This document shows positions 30,631-38,995 of a DNA stretch of 64,000 nt, piece after piece (within the stretch, counting starts at the first letter, position 1; every line of letters begins with the position of its first letter). The DNA is taken from NCBI GenBank assembly GCA_944383545.1, contig CALWPY010000008.1:1-64000 (forward strand), read 5' to 3'. This DNA comes from an uncultured Lachnospiraceae bacterium. Its GTDB lineage: Bacteria; Bacillota; Clostridia; Lachnospirales; Lachnospiraceae. Under the pieces are notes generated by a model. That model searched no databases. It was not told where the DNA came from and saw only the letters and a program-made list of their open reading frames with translations. The position numbers were made by a program, and so were the translations under genes.

Positions 30631-32373
30631 CTATACACCTGCCTTTTCAAGAGATATTGCGTCAAAAGGACATTTCTTCATGCAGAGGCTGCAGCCGTTG
30701 CACATCGTATCATCAATAACTATTCGTCCTTCACTGTTCTTCTTAATTGCAGGACAGCCCGGCACAAGACATGCACCACATCTTCTGCACTTTTCATCGT
30801 CAACTACACACTTTCCTTTCGGAACGTAGGACTTAAGCAGAGCGCAAGGCGACTTTGTAATTATTACAGAAATTGCATCTCTCTGTGTTTCTTCTTTTAA
30901 TACTCTTTCGAGCTCATCAATGTCAAAAGCATCTATCTCATATACATGCTCTATTCCCATTGCCTTACAAAGCTTATATATGTCAATAATATATGTGGTT
31001 TCTCCCATGAGGGTCTTTCCTGTTGCGGCATGGTCCTGATGTCCTGTCATACCCGTGGTTGAATTATCAAGGATAACAACAGTTCCCGTCGCCTTATTAT
31101 AGACCATGTTCATAAGGGAATTTACTCCTGTGTGAAGGAATGTGGAATCACCTATAACTGCCACCCAGTTTTTGATGAAATCCTTTCCCTTTGCCTTTTC
31201 CATACCATGAAGCATGGAAATACTTGCTCCCATGCAGAGAGTTGTATCAATTACATTAAGTGGGGCAACCGCACCTAAGGTATAACAGCCTATATCACCC
31301 GAAGCATGAATTTTAAGCTTCTTTAAAACTGAAAATACGCTTCTGTGAGGGCATCCCGGACAGAGAATAGGCGGTCTGTTAGGTACCTCTGCAGGCTCCT
31401 CAGCCTCACACTCTTCACCGAGTATGGCTTTCCTCAGCATATTGGCACTGTACTCACCCTGAATGGTAAGTATTTCTTTACCTGTTGCCTCAATGCCCCA
31501 TGACTTAACCTGCTCTTCAATAACAGGCTCAAGTTCTTCTATTATGTAGAGTTTATCAACCTTTGAAGCAAATTTTTCAATAAGCTTCTTAGGAAGCGGA
31601 TTTACAAGTCCTAATTTAAGAACTGAAGCATGAGGAAGTGCTTCTTTTACATACTGATATGGAATACCGCTTGAAATAACACCGATTGAAGTGTCATCAT
31701 AAGAAACCTTGTTTATATCCATACTGCATGCATCTTCTGCCATTTTATTCATACGGCTTTCAACATATATATGTCTCTTTTTTGCCGGTCCCGGCATCAT
31801 GACATTTTTCATGAAATTTCTTTCATATGGCTTATCATCAGGCTCTACTCTTTCCTCAAGATTTACAAGTCCCTGAGAATGTGAAAGTCTGGTGGTTGTT
31901 CTTAAAATTACCGGAGTATCATACTCCTCACTAAGCTCGAATGCAAGCTTTGTAAAACGTCTTGCCTCTTCACTGTCAGAAGGCTCAAGCACAGGTACTG
32001 CTGCTGCTCTTGCAACTCTTCTTGTGTCCTGCTCATTCTGTGAACTGTAGAGTCCCGGGTCGTCAGCAGCTATCATTACAAGTCCTCCGCCTACTCCGAT
32101 GTATGATGCTGTATAAAGCGGGTCTGCTGCCACATTTACACCTACATGCTTCATGGCAACCATAGAACGGACACCTGCTATTGATGCACCGACTGCCACC
32201 TCCATTGCAACCTTTTCATTTGGTGACCACTCGGCATATATCTCATTATATTTAACGAGATTTTCACTTACCTCCGTGCTTGGCGTTCCCGGATATGCGG
32301 CAGATACCTTCACTCCTGCTTCATATGCACCCCTTGCAATCGCCTCATTTCCAAGCATAATCTTTTTTTCCAA
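30631..32373 (-). CDS. iorA: Indolepyruvate:ferredoxin oxidoreductase alpha subunit
   Basis: A 580-residue oxygen-sensitive enzyme subunit. The N-terminus MLGNEAIARGAYEAGV begins the pyrimidine-binding domain; the thiamine diphosphate part contains GDIGCYTLG and VIGDSTFLHTGVNSLMN; the C-terminus has two four-cysteine iron-sulfur motifs (CRRCGACLVPGC and CNGCSLCMKKC). The frame is open to 32454, but the family N-terminus starts at TTG 32373, which has AAAGGGG eight bases upstream. Followed after two bases by iorB. A promoter-like segment with an inverted repeat precedes it, so it may be transcribed apart from the symporter. Confidence 0.95.
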   Translation of the reverse strand: MEKKIMLGNEAIARGAYEAGVKVSAAYPGTPSTEVSENLVKYNEIYAEWSPNEKVAMEVAVGASIAGVRSMVAMKHVGVNVAADPLYTASYIGVGGGLVMIAADDPGLYSSQNEQDTRRVARAAAVPVLEPSDSEEARRFTKLAFELSEEYDTPVILRTTTRLSHSQGLVNLEERVEPDDKPYERNFMKNVMMPGPAKKRHIYVESRMNKMAEDACSMDINKVSYDDTSIGVISSGIPYQYVKEALPHASVLKLGLVNPLPKKLIEKFASKVDKLYIIEELEPVIEEQVKSWGIEATGKEILTIQGEYSANMLRKAILGEECEAEEPAEVPNRPPILCPGCPHRSVFSVLKKLKIHASGDIGCYTLGAVAPLNVIDTTLCMGASISMLHGMEKAKGKDFIKNWVAVIGDSTFLHTGVNSLMNMVYNKATGTVVILDNSTTGMTGHQDHAATGKTLMGETTYIIDIYKLCKAMGIEHVYEIDAFDIDELERVLKEETQRDAISVIITKSPCALLKSYVPKGKCVVDDEKCRRCGACLVPGCPAIKKNSEGRIVIDDTMCNGCSLCMKKCPFDAISLEKAGV

Positions 32374-32444
32374 AGTTAATTCCCCTTTCATGTATCTACG
32401 ACTCGCGGCTCTAAAAAACAAAACAGTTAATTTTTTAAAGTCGC

Positions 32445-32460
32445 ATACTGTCAATAGTAT
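32445..32460 (-). promoter_or_regulatory. Inverted repeat upstream of iorAB
   Basis: ATACT-GTCAAT-AGTAT, a 16-base interrupted palindrome, 14 bases downstream of a TATAAT at about 32474-32469 on the minus strand whose -35 is weak. It may be an operator for iorAB. Nothing else is clear in this 151-base gap. Confidence 0.35.
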
Positions 32461-32524
32461 ACATTATAAGGGGACTTATTTCAACAATTTATTACTTTTT
32501 ACAAGGTTTAACAGGATTCCCTGA

Positions 32525-34030
32525 TTATTCCTCGTCCAGCTTACTTTTATAACACTCAAATATGCTTTCTACTTTTTCCTTATCCATCTTAGGAGTTATA
32601 AAACTCACAAGAGGACATACTATAAGACCTGCCACCATGGCTATTGCACCTGCATTAATCGGTGATGCAATATATCCGATAAACATATTTGAAACGGTTA
32701 TTCCCACACCTGTAATAAAACTTGCCCATACGGCAGCCTTTGTAATTCTCTTGGAATAAAGTCCGTACATAAACGGTGCAAGAAATGCTCCTGCCAGGGC
32801 ACCCCATGAAATTCCCATGAGCTGTGCGATAAACACAGGCGGGTCAAGGGCAATTACAACCGAAATAACTATGAAAAATACTATAAGCACTCTCATTATG
32901 AAAAGCTGTTTTTTATCACTCATATTTTTTACTACAGTTCCGTTTATAAAATCCAGAGTAAGCGTAGAACTGGAGGTAAGAACAAGTGCTGAAAGAGTTG
33001 ACATTGATGCTGAAAGTACAAGCACTATAACTATTCCTACCAATATATCAGGAAGCGTTGATATCATTGAAGGAACGATTGCATCGTATATTACTTCCCC
33101 GTCTGCATTTTTTATGGCATCAGATTCAAACAGTCTTCCGAAACCACCGAGGAAATAACATCCTCCCGATATTACAACCGCAAAAATCGTAGATATTACA
33201 GTTCCTGCTTCTACAGACTTTTCACTCTTTATAGCATAAAATTTCTGCACCATCTGAGGCAGGCCCCATGTTCCAAGTGATGTAAGTATAACTACACCTA
33301 ACAGATTTAAAGGGTCAGGGCCGAAAAATGAAGAAAATACTCCTATCTGTCTTTCCGTTGCCGCACTGTCATTAGGAATTACGGAAAGCTGCTGTACGGC
33401 ACTTAAAAATCCTCCCTTTTGAGAAAGCACAGCACCAATTACCGCGCATATTCCCACAAGCATTATGATTCCCTGAATGAAATCATTGATTGCCGTAGCC
33501 ATGTAGCCTCCGAGTATGACATATACTCCGGTTAAAACAGCCATTACTATTACACATATTCTATAATCCACATCAAAGGCAACTCCGAAAATTCTCGAAA
33601 GTCCGTTATATACAGAGGCAGTATAAGGAATAAGAAATACAAAAACTATTGCAGAGGCTACTATCTTAAGCGCCTTGCTGTCATATCTTTTTCCGAAATA
33701 ATCAGGCATGGTCCGGGACTGAAGATGATTTGTCATTATCCTTGTCCTCTTTCCGAGTACAAACCACGCAAGTAAACTTCCTATTATTGCGTTGCCAAGT
33801 CCAATCCATGTTGAGGATATACCGTACTTCCATCCGAACTGTCCTGCATATCCCACAAAAACAACAGCCGAAAAGTAAGATGTTCCATAAGCAAATGCCG
33901 TAAGCCACGGACCTACATTTCTTCCTCCCAATACAAATCCGTTTACATCTTTTGCATGTCTTCTGGAGAATACTCCTACTGCAATCATTATTCCGAAGAA
34001 TATAAGCAGTAATATAATTTTTGTTGCCAT
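32525..34030 (-). CDS. Sodium:solute symporter (SSS family)
   Basis: A 501-residue membrane protein with about thirteen hydrophobic segments, as in PutP and PanF. Typical features are the N-terminal FVLGGRNVGPWLTAFAYG, the SYFSAVVFVG segment and SRTMPDYFGKRYDSK in the second loop. These carriers use the sodium gradient to take up amino acids, carboxylates or vitamins. Position ahead of iorAB and the CoA ligase suggests uptake of an organic (perhaps aryl) acid; this is inference. ATG 34030 follows GGAAGG. Confidence 0.9.
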   Translation of the reverse strand: MATKIILLLIFFGIMIAVGVFSRRHAKDVNGFVLGGRNVGPWLTAFAYGTSYFSAVVFVGYAGQFGWKYGISSTWIGLGNAIIGSLLAWFVLGKRTRIMTNHLQSRTMPDYFGKRYDSKALKIVASAIVFVFLIPYTASVYNGLSRIFGVAFDVDYRICVIVMAVLTGVYVILGGYMATAINDFIQGIIMLVGICAVIGAVLSQKGGFLSAVQQLSVIPNDSAATERQIGVFSSFFGPDPLNLLGVVILTSLGTWGLPQMVQKFYAIKSEKSVEAGTVISTIFAVVISGGCYFLGGFGRLFESDAIKNADGEVIYDAIVPSMISTLPDILVGIVIVLVLSASMSTLSALVLTSSSTLTLDFINGTVVKNMSDKKQLFIMRVLIVFFIVISVVIALDPPVFIAQLMGISWGALAGAFLAPFMYGLYSKRITKAAVWASFITGVGITVSNMFIGYIASPINAGAIAMVAGLIVCPLVSFITPKMDKEKVESIFECYKSKLDEE

Positions 34031-34075
34031 TTCTCTTTACCTTCCCATATGTATATTATATTCACGTCAATGCGT

Positions 34076-34094
34076 AACGCTTTAACGCGTTGCA
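34076..34094 (-). promoter_or_regulatory. Hairpin or operator in the symporter leader
   Basis: AACGC-TTTAAC-GCGTT palindrome (34076-34091), extended by TGC/GCA after a two-base bulge, just downstream of the start point expected from the promoter at 34108-34136. Confidence 0.4.
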
Positions 34095-34107
34095 GTAAAA
34101 CATTGCT

Positions 34108-34136
34108 ATTATTACATAATCCATAAAATATGTCAA
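34108..34136 (-). promoter_or_regulatory. Promoter of the symporter-ior operon
   Basis: Minus-strand TTGACA (34136-34131), 17-base spacer, AATAAT (34113-34108). Confidence 0.7.
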
Positions 34137-34167
34137 GCGTTATAATGAAACAAATTCATTATAACGC
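34137..34167 (-). promoter_or_regulatory. 13-base perfect inverted repeat abutting the -35 box
   Basis: GCGTTATAATGAA (34137-34149), five-base loop, and its complement (34155-34167). It lies 17 bases past the end of the hydrolase-methyltransferase gene and touches the -35 box. It has almost no U-run on the minus strand, so it may be a terminator, a regulator site, or both. Confidence 0.5.
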
Positions 34168-34184
34168 CCGTTACCACCTGTTTA

Positions 34185-35900
34185 TTAAATTATTTCAGTT
34201 TCATATTTCTCCGTACCCAGTCTGAGATGTACTATTTTGTAATTTTCTCTTAACCAGGTATATCTGAATTTCATTTTAAGAATACCGCTCCATTCAGGAT
34301 TTATTTTTATATTTTTAAGAATAGAATCATCTGATATAACCTTATAATTACTGTTCCAGTTTGAAATTTCCCTCTCGGGAGTATCCATATAAAACCTTCT
34401 ACGGTTAAAATTTATCTCTTTTCTCCTGTAAGATACATTTGTAAAGAGCATGGAACTGTAGCTTGCCACATCGAACAGTATAAAACAGCCGGGAAATCTT
34501 CCCCATATCTTTGCCAGAAGTTCTTTAACCTGATTTGGTTTCATGTAAGCAAAATGATTGTTACATACGAACATAATTCCTTTTTTCATCTCAAAATCCA
34601 GTTCGTCCATCCATGTATAATCAAAGATAGCCTTATCCACTGTTTTTTCCCTTGTATTATCAGATATGTAAAGCCTTCTCATGGCTATTCTTCCGGGGCT
34701 GTCACAATTATACCAGTTTACTCTTCCGTTATCCGTTCTGTCAAACATGGTGTCCAGACCGCATCCCAGATAAACAACTGTTCCATCCGGATATTCCATG
34801 AGAAACTTCTTTACCTCATCATCAAAGGAGCGCTGTTTTGCGGCAGATATCATCATCCCGTAATCATTCTGCCCGTTTCTGTATTTTTCATATGTAATTT
34901 TATTATTACAAAGGTACTTTACAGCTAAGTCGTCACTAAAGATTTCAGGAAACTTTTTTGTCCACTCACTCCTCTGTTTAACCTCATACATGTACTTATC
35001 AATTATATTATCCCTTCTGTCTGTAATAACATCCGTCATCAGCTTTTTTGCGTGTTCCGCCTGCGGATATTTTTTATTCAGTATAAAATTATGTTTCATA
35101 CCGCTGTATTCATACAGCATCACATTCATACCACCCTGTTTTGCCTTGTTATAAAACTTTCTGGCATAGCAGTTAAATATACCTTCAGTTCCTGAGATAA
35201 CGAGAATGGTGTCACATATATCCGTAAAATCCTCATATATGGGACTTGTAAACTCAGTCATTCCTGCATAATCTTTAACCCAGTATTTATTTAAAAAGTC
35301 TTTAACGCTCTGGGAGTAAAACATTTTTTTCTCAGTAAGTGACTTAGAAATCAGATTTTTCTCCATTTCTTTGTCAAAAAATTCCGTATCAAGTGAAGGA
35401 GATATAAGAATCATTTTGTCCGGTTTCTTTAGACCTTCCTTCCAAATCTGAAGGCTTAAGGATAGTGCCAGACCTGCACCCATCTCATCGCCCATCAGTA
35501 CAACTTTATTTATCCTTTTATCACAGGAGACCATCTGGTAAGCTTCCATAAGCATTTTAAATGTATCTCGGCAAGAGTGTTCAGGAGTGAGAGGATACAC
35601 AGGAACAATCAGTCCTGTTTCTGTCCTTTCCATTACATCCATAGCAAAACTCCACTGCCTGTTTGACGGATAAAAACACAGACTGCTCCCGTAAAGATAA
35701 AAAATCCATGTACCTGAAAACTTGGCACCAGAAGATATCATATAACAGCTATAACCGCCTATGTCTTTTTTATATGCATAGTAATTATTCACTATCCATT
35801 TTGGCAGTGCACCGTCACACTTTTCTTTCTTCTTTTCAACGGAAGCCTTTATTTCTTCTGCCGATTTTTTAGATTTATAATAATAACTTAATTTTCCCAA
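34185..35900 (-). CDS. Degenerate alpha/beta-hydrolase fused to a leucine-carboxyl-methyltransferase-like domain
   Basis: A 571-residue two-domain protein. Residues about 35-310 have the shape of an acetyl-hydrolase/esterase (HSL type): KVVLMGDEMGAGLAL stands where GDSAGG with the nucleophile Ser is expected, so Ser is replaced by Glu at residue 139; the oxyanion HGGG is replaced by YGSS (70-73); the Asp/His region (ISGTEGIFN, YSGMKHNF) is still recognisable. Residues about 320-571 resemble class I LCM-type O-methyltransferases, with the SAM motif VVYLGCGLDTMFDR. The start is TTG 35900 with a GGGGGA site; it follows galE by 26 bases. Substrate unknown; the first domain is probably not an active hydrolase. 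Confidence 0.8.
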   Translation of the reverse strand: MGKLSYYYKSKKSAEEIKASVEKKKEKCDGALPKWIVNNYYAYKKDIGGYSCYMISSGAKFSGTWIFYLYGSSLCFYPSNRQWSFAMDVMERTETGLIVPVYPLTPEHSCRDTFKMLMEAYQMVSCDKRINKVVLMGDEMGAGLALSLSLQIWKEGLKKPDKMILISPSLDTEFFDKEMEKNLISKSLTEKKMFYSQSVKDFLNKYWVKDYAGMTEFTSPIYEDFTDICDTILVISGTEGIFNCYARKFYNKAKQGGMNVMLYEYSGMKHNFILNKKYPQAEHAKKLMTDVITDRRDNIIDKYMYEVKQRSEWTKKFPEIFSDDLAVKYLCNNKITYEKYRNGQNDYGMMISAAKQRSFDDEVKKFLMEYPDGTVVYLGCGLDTMFDRTDNGRVNWYNCDSPGRIAMRRLYISDNTREKTVDKAIFDYTWMDELDFEMKKGIMFVCNNHFAYMKPNQVKELLAKIWGRFPGCFILFDVASYSSMLFTNVSYRRKEINFNRRRFYMDTPEREISNWNSNYKVISDDSILKNIKINPEWSGILKMKFRYTWLRENYKIVHLRLGTEKYETEII

Positions 35901-35926
35901 AATAATCCCCCTGTTTAATGTAATAC

Positions 35927-36940
35927 CTATCTGTAACCGTTTGGATTATTCTTCTGCCACCTCCAGGAGTCTTCACACATCTTATCCAAATCAAATTTTG
36001 CTTTCCAGCCAAGTTCTCTTTCAGCCTTTGAAGAATCCGCATAGCATATTGCTATATCACCGGGTCTTCTGTCCTTTATCTCATAAGGTATTTCTTTTCC
36101 GCATGCCTTCTCAAATGCATGAACTATTTCAAGCACACTATACCCTCTTCCTGTTCCGAGATTATAAATGCTTACTCCCGGCTCATCATCAAATTTTTTC
36201 AGCGCCGCCACATGTCCTGCCGCAAGGTCAACCACATGAATGTAATCTCTTACTCCTGTTCCGTCAGGCGTATCATAATCATTTCCAAACACTCCAAGGC
36301 ATTTTAACTTTCCCACGGCAACCTGTGTAATATAAGGTACAAGATTATTCGGAATTCCCTGTGGGTCCTCACCTATCCGTCCGCTCTCATGTGCTCCTAT
36401 AGGATTAAAATATCTTAAGAGCACCACTCTCCAGTCAGGATATGCCTTTGCCATATCAGTGAGAATCTGCTCAAGCATGGACTTTGTCTGACCATATGGA
36501 TTTGTAATTTCTCCCTTCGGACATTCCTCAGTAATAGGTACAAATGCAGGGTCACCGTATACTGTGGCAGATGAGCTGAAAATAATATTTTTCACCCCAC
36601 ATTCTCTCATTGCATATAAAAGATTTAGAGTTCCCGTAATATTATTGTTGTAATACTCAAGAGGCTTTGCTACTGATTCTCCCACAGCCTTAAGTCCTGC
36701 AAAATGAATCACGGCATCCGGCCTTTCAGTATTAAAAATTTTCACCACCGCATCCTTATTCAGTAAATCCTCTTCATAAAACCTCACGGATTTCCCTGTA
36801 ATTTCTTCTACTCTTTTTAAAGCCTCTTTACTGGAATTTACAAGATTGTCAATTACCACAACCTCATTATCTGCATTTAAAAGTTCTATTACTGTATGAC
36901 TTCCGATATAACCCGTTCCGCCTGTAACCAAAACCTTCAT
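35927..36940 (-). CDS. galE: UDP-glucose 4-epimerase
   Basis: A 337-residue short-chain dehydrogenase/reductase of the extended type that interconverts UDP-glucose and UDP-galactose. It has the NAD motif TGGTGYIGS, the catalytic SSSATVYG and YGQTK, and the GalE sequence [21 protein letters not shown]. Length is normal. The start follows AAAGGAAA. It supplies UDP-galactose for glycans or completes galactose breakdown, which would fit with the galactanase encoded at 49-52 kb. Confidence 0.97.
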   Translation of the reverse strand: MKVLVTGGTGYIGSHTVIELLNADNEVVVIDNLVNSSKEALKRVEEITGKSVRFYEEDLLNKDAVVKIFNTERPDAVIHFAGLKAVGESVAKPLEYYNNNITGTLNLLYAMRECGVKNIIFSSSATVYGDPAFVPITEECPKGEITNPYGQTKSMLEQILTDMAKAYPDWRVVLLRYFNPIGAHESGRIGEDPQGIPNNLVPYITQVAVGKLKCLGVFGNDYDTPDGTGVRDYIHVVDLAAGHVAALKKFDDEPGVSIYNLGTGRGYSVLEIVHAFEKACGKEIPYEIKDRRPGDIAICYADSSKAERELGWKAKFDLDKMCEDSWRWQKNNPNGYR

Positions 36941-37050
36941 ATATTTTTTCCTTTCATCTTTTTACAATTCTATAATGAAATTTTAACATAATGCAGTTAT
37001 ATTTTCCATCTTATTTTCAGATGATATTTTAAAAATGCGCTCCGGCTCCA

Positions 37051-37464
37051 TTACCTGTCATAAATCCATTTATTCACTATTTTTTTCAGACATTCCGGGC
37101 TCACAGGTTTTATTATGTAATCATTCATTCCCGCCTGTTTTGCACATTCTATCTCATCATCTTCACAGTTGGCTGTATAAGCAATAATTGGAATTTTTTC
37201 TGCATCCCTTCGTTTAATGGACCTTATCTTTTCAGTTGCTTCAATACCGTCAAGCACAGGCATCCTTACATCCATTATTATAAGGCTGTAATAACCCTCA
37301 CTGCTTTTACTGAATTTTCTCACTGCCTCATCTCCATCTTCCGCGGCTTCCACGTAAAATCCCTCATTAGTCAGAATTTTAAAAAGTATCTTTATATTTA
37401 TTTCATTATCATCAACTATTAATATCCTGTAATCCTGATTCAATACGCTATTTTCACCATCCAT
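37051..37464 (-). CDS. Stand-alone response regulator receiver protein
   Basis: A 137-residue single CheY-like receiver domain. Conserved residues are present: VDDNE (acid pocket), IIMDVRMP with the phosphorylated Asp, the Thr in AYTAN and the Lys in IIKPVS. The sequence type (DDNEINIKILFKIL) is that found in hybrid histidine kinases rather than in CheY itself. ATG 37464 follows AAAGGA; the longer frame to 37518 would translate the terminator hairpin of the upstream gene. No kinase or output domain is near. Confidence 0.85.
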   Translation of the reverse strand: MDGENSVLNQDYRILIVDDNEINIKILFKILTNEGFYVEAAEDGDEAVRKFSKSSEGYYSLIIMDVRMPVLDGIEATEKIRSIKRRDAEKIPIIAYTANCEDDEIECAKQAGMNDYIIKPVSPECLKKIVNKWIYDR

Positions 37465-37505
37465 ATATTTATCCTTTCCGACAAATTTTATTTTTAAGCA
37501 AAGAA

Positions 37506-37533
37506 CGGAGAACTGCATTTACACAGTTCTCCG
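37506..37533 (-). terminator. Terminator after the OmpR-type regulator
   Basis: Perfect ten-base stem CGGAGAACTG (37506-37515) with CAGTTCTCCG (37524-37533), followed by TTCTTTG on the minus strand. Confidence 0.7.
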
Positions 37534-37555
37534 CAATATTTTAAACCTGCAAGAA

Positions 37556-38245
37556 TTAACCCTGAAAGAAATAACCGACTCCCCACTTGGTGTGTATGTA
37601 TTTAGGCTCAGCAGGTGTGGTCTCTATTTTTTCTCTCAGTCTTCTTACATGAACATCCACAGTTCTTGCGTCACCGGGATAAGAAGCACCCCAGACCTTC
37701 TTTAAAAGCTCATCTCTTGAATATACTTTATTGGGATTTGACACCAGAAGAAGTACGAGGTCAAATTCCTTTGCAGTGAGGTTTACTTCCTTGCCGTCAA
37801 TATAAACCCTCCTGCTGTCACACTCTATTCTAAGTCCCTTCGTCTCGATGACATTATCCTGCGATTTCTGGGAAGGGTCGTTTTTGCTGTTACGCCTTAA
37901 GATTGCCTTAATTCTTGCCTTTACCTCTAAGATATTAAAAGGCTTTGTAATGTAGTCATCTGCACCGTATTCCAGTCCGAGAATTTTATCCATATCCTCA
38001 CCCTTTGCAGTGAGCATTATAATCGGCACATCGGAAAATTCCCTTATCATCTGACATACTTCAAGTCCGGTATATACAGGAAGCATTATATCCAGAAGTA
38101 TAATATCATATTTATTTTCTTTAGCCTTATTTAAAGCTTCTTCTCCGTCATATGCAGTATCCACCTGCATATCATCCTGTTCCAGACTGAATTTAATTCC
38201 CTTTACAATTAATTTTTCATCATCAACTACCAGAACTTTTTTCAT
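37556..38245 (-). CDS. OmpR/PhoB-family response regulator (no adjacent kinase)
   Basis: A 229-residue transcription factor with a receiver domain (VVDDE, LLDIMLP with the phosphorylated Asp, MLTAKGED, TKPF) and a C-terminal winged helix (LTAKEFDLVLLLV, VDVHVRRLREKIE, GVGYFF). It follows the ComEA-like gene by nine bases. No histidine kinase is encoded nearby, so its partner lies elsewhere or it acts without phosphorylation. Confidence 0.93.
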   Translation of the reverse strand: MKKVLVVDDEKLIVKGIKFSLEQDDMQVDTAYDGEEALNKAKENKYDIILLDIMLPVYTGLEVCQMIREFSDVPIIMLTAKGEDMDKILGLEYGADDYITKPFNILEVKARIKAILRRNSKNDPSQKSQDNVIETKGLRIECDSRRVYIDGKEVNLTAKEFDLVLLLVSNPNKVYSRDELLKKVWGASYPGDARTVDVHVRRLREKIETTPAEPKYIHTKWGVGYFFQG

Positions 38246-38254
38246 ACTTTCACC

Positions 38255-38869
38255 TCAAACGACGGTAACATAATCTTTAATTTTATTAAAAATTCCTTCC
38301 TTAATCCCGTCTATATTCATTAATTCCTCAATACTGTCAAACCCGCTATTTTCATTACGGTAGTCTATAATAAGCTGTGCCTTGCTTTCACCTATACCGG
38401 GGAGAGTCATAAGCTCCTCTTTGCCGGCAGTATTAATATTTACCTTACTGCTTTCAGAATTAATTTCTTTATCCGAACTTATATTATCTGATATCATGTC
38501 GGATTCGGTTATTTCATTTTCAAACGGAAAATATATTCTTTCTCCGTCTGTTACCTTTTCAGCAAGATTTATATAGCCTGAAGCGGCACCCTCAGCATAT
38601 CCTCCTGCGGCAAAAAGAGCCTCTTCTTTTCTGGCAGAAGCATCAAGGTAATACACTCCCTCATTTACTACTGCCCCGCATACATACACACAGACGGATT
38701 CATTTTCCGTCTCATCCGTATACTGAATATCATCTTCCGAAACCGAACTGTCCTCCGCAGTTATTTCTTCTTTTGAATTGGTTATAATCAGTTCTTCACT
38801 TCCGCAACCTGTTATAAAAAAAGCAAGCACTGTAATTATAATATATATGATTAATGTTTTTATCCGCAA
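38255..38869 (-). CDS. ComEA-like lipoprotein with SLBB and helix-hairpin-helix domains
   Basis: A 204-residue exported DNA-binding protein. It starts at TTG 38869, with AGGAGG four bases upstream, giving MRIKTLIIYIIITVLAFFIT followed by GCGSEE, a signal sequence ending in a lipobox-like ITGC. Then come an acidic linker, an SLBB strand pair (VCVYVCGAVVNEGVYYL) at about 60-110 and a double helix-hairpin-helix (VNINTAGKEELMTLPGIGES) at about 145-204. ComEA binds incoming DNA in transformation. Usual ComEA proteins have a plain membrane anchor; here it appears to be lipid-anchored. No comEC is in the window. Confidence 0.88.
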   Translation of the reverse strand: MRIKTLIIYIIITVLAFFITGCGSEELIITNSKEEITAEDSSVSEDDIQYTDETENESVCVYVCGAVVNEGVYYLDASARKEEALFAAGGYAEGAASGYINLAEKVTDGERIYFPFENEITESDMISDNISSDKEINSESSKVNINTAGKEELMTLPGIGESKAQLIIDYRNENSGFDSIEELMNIDGIKEGIFNKIKDYVTVV

Positions 38870-38952
38870 AACACCTCCTGAGAAATGTATAATGCAGTGC
38901 ATCACCGACTATATCCCCACACGATGAATTGCATATAAAAACACACATTATT

Positions 38953-38981
38953 ATTTTAACGAATATTCAGGTAATTTACAA
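38953..38981 (-). promoter_or_regulatory. Promoter of the comEA-like/response regulator operon
   Basis: Minus-strand TTGTAA (38981-38976), 17-base spacer, TAAAAT (38958-38953), leaving a leader of about 75 bases. Confidence 0.55.
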
Positions 38982-38995
38982 GTGATATTTACTTT

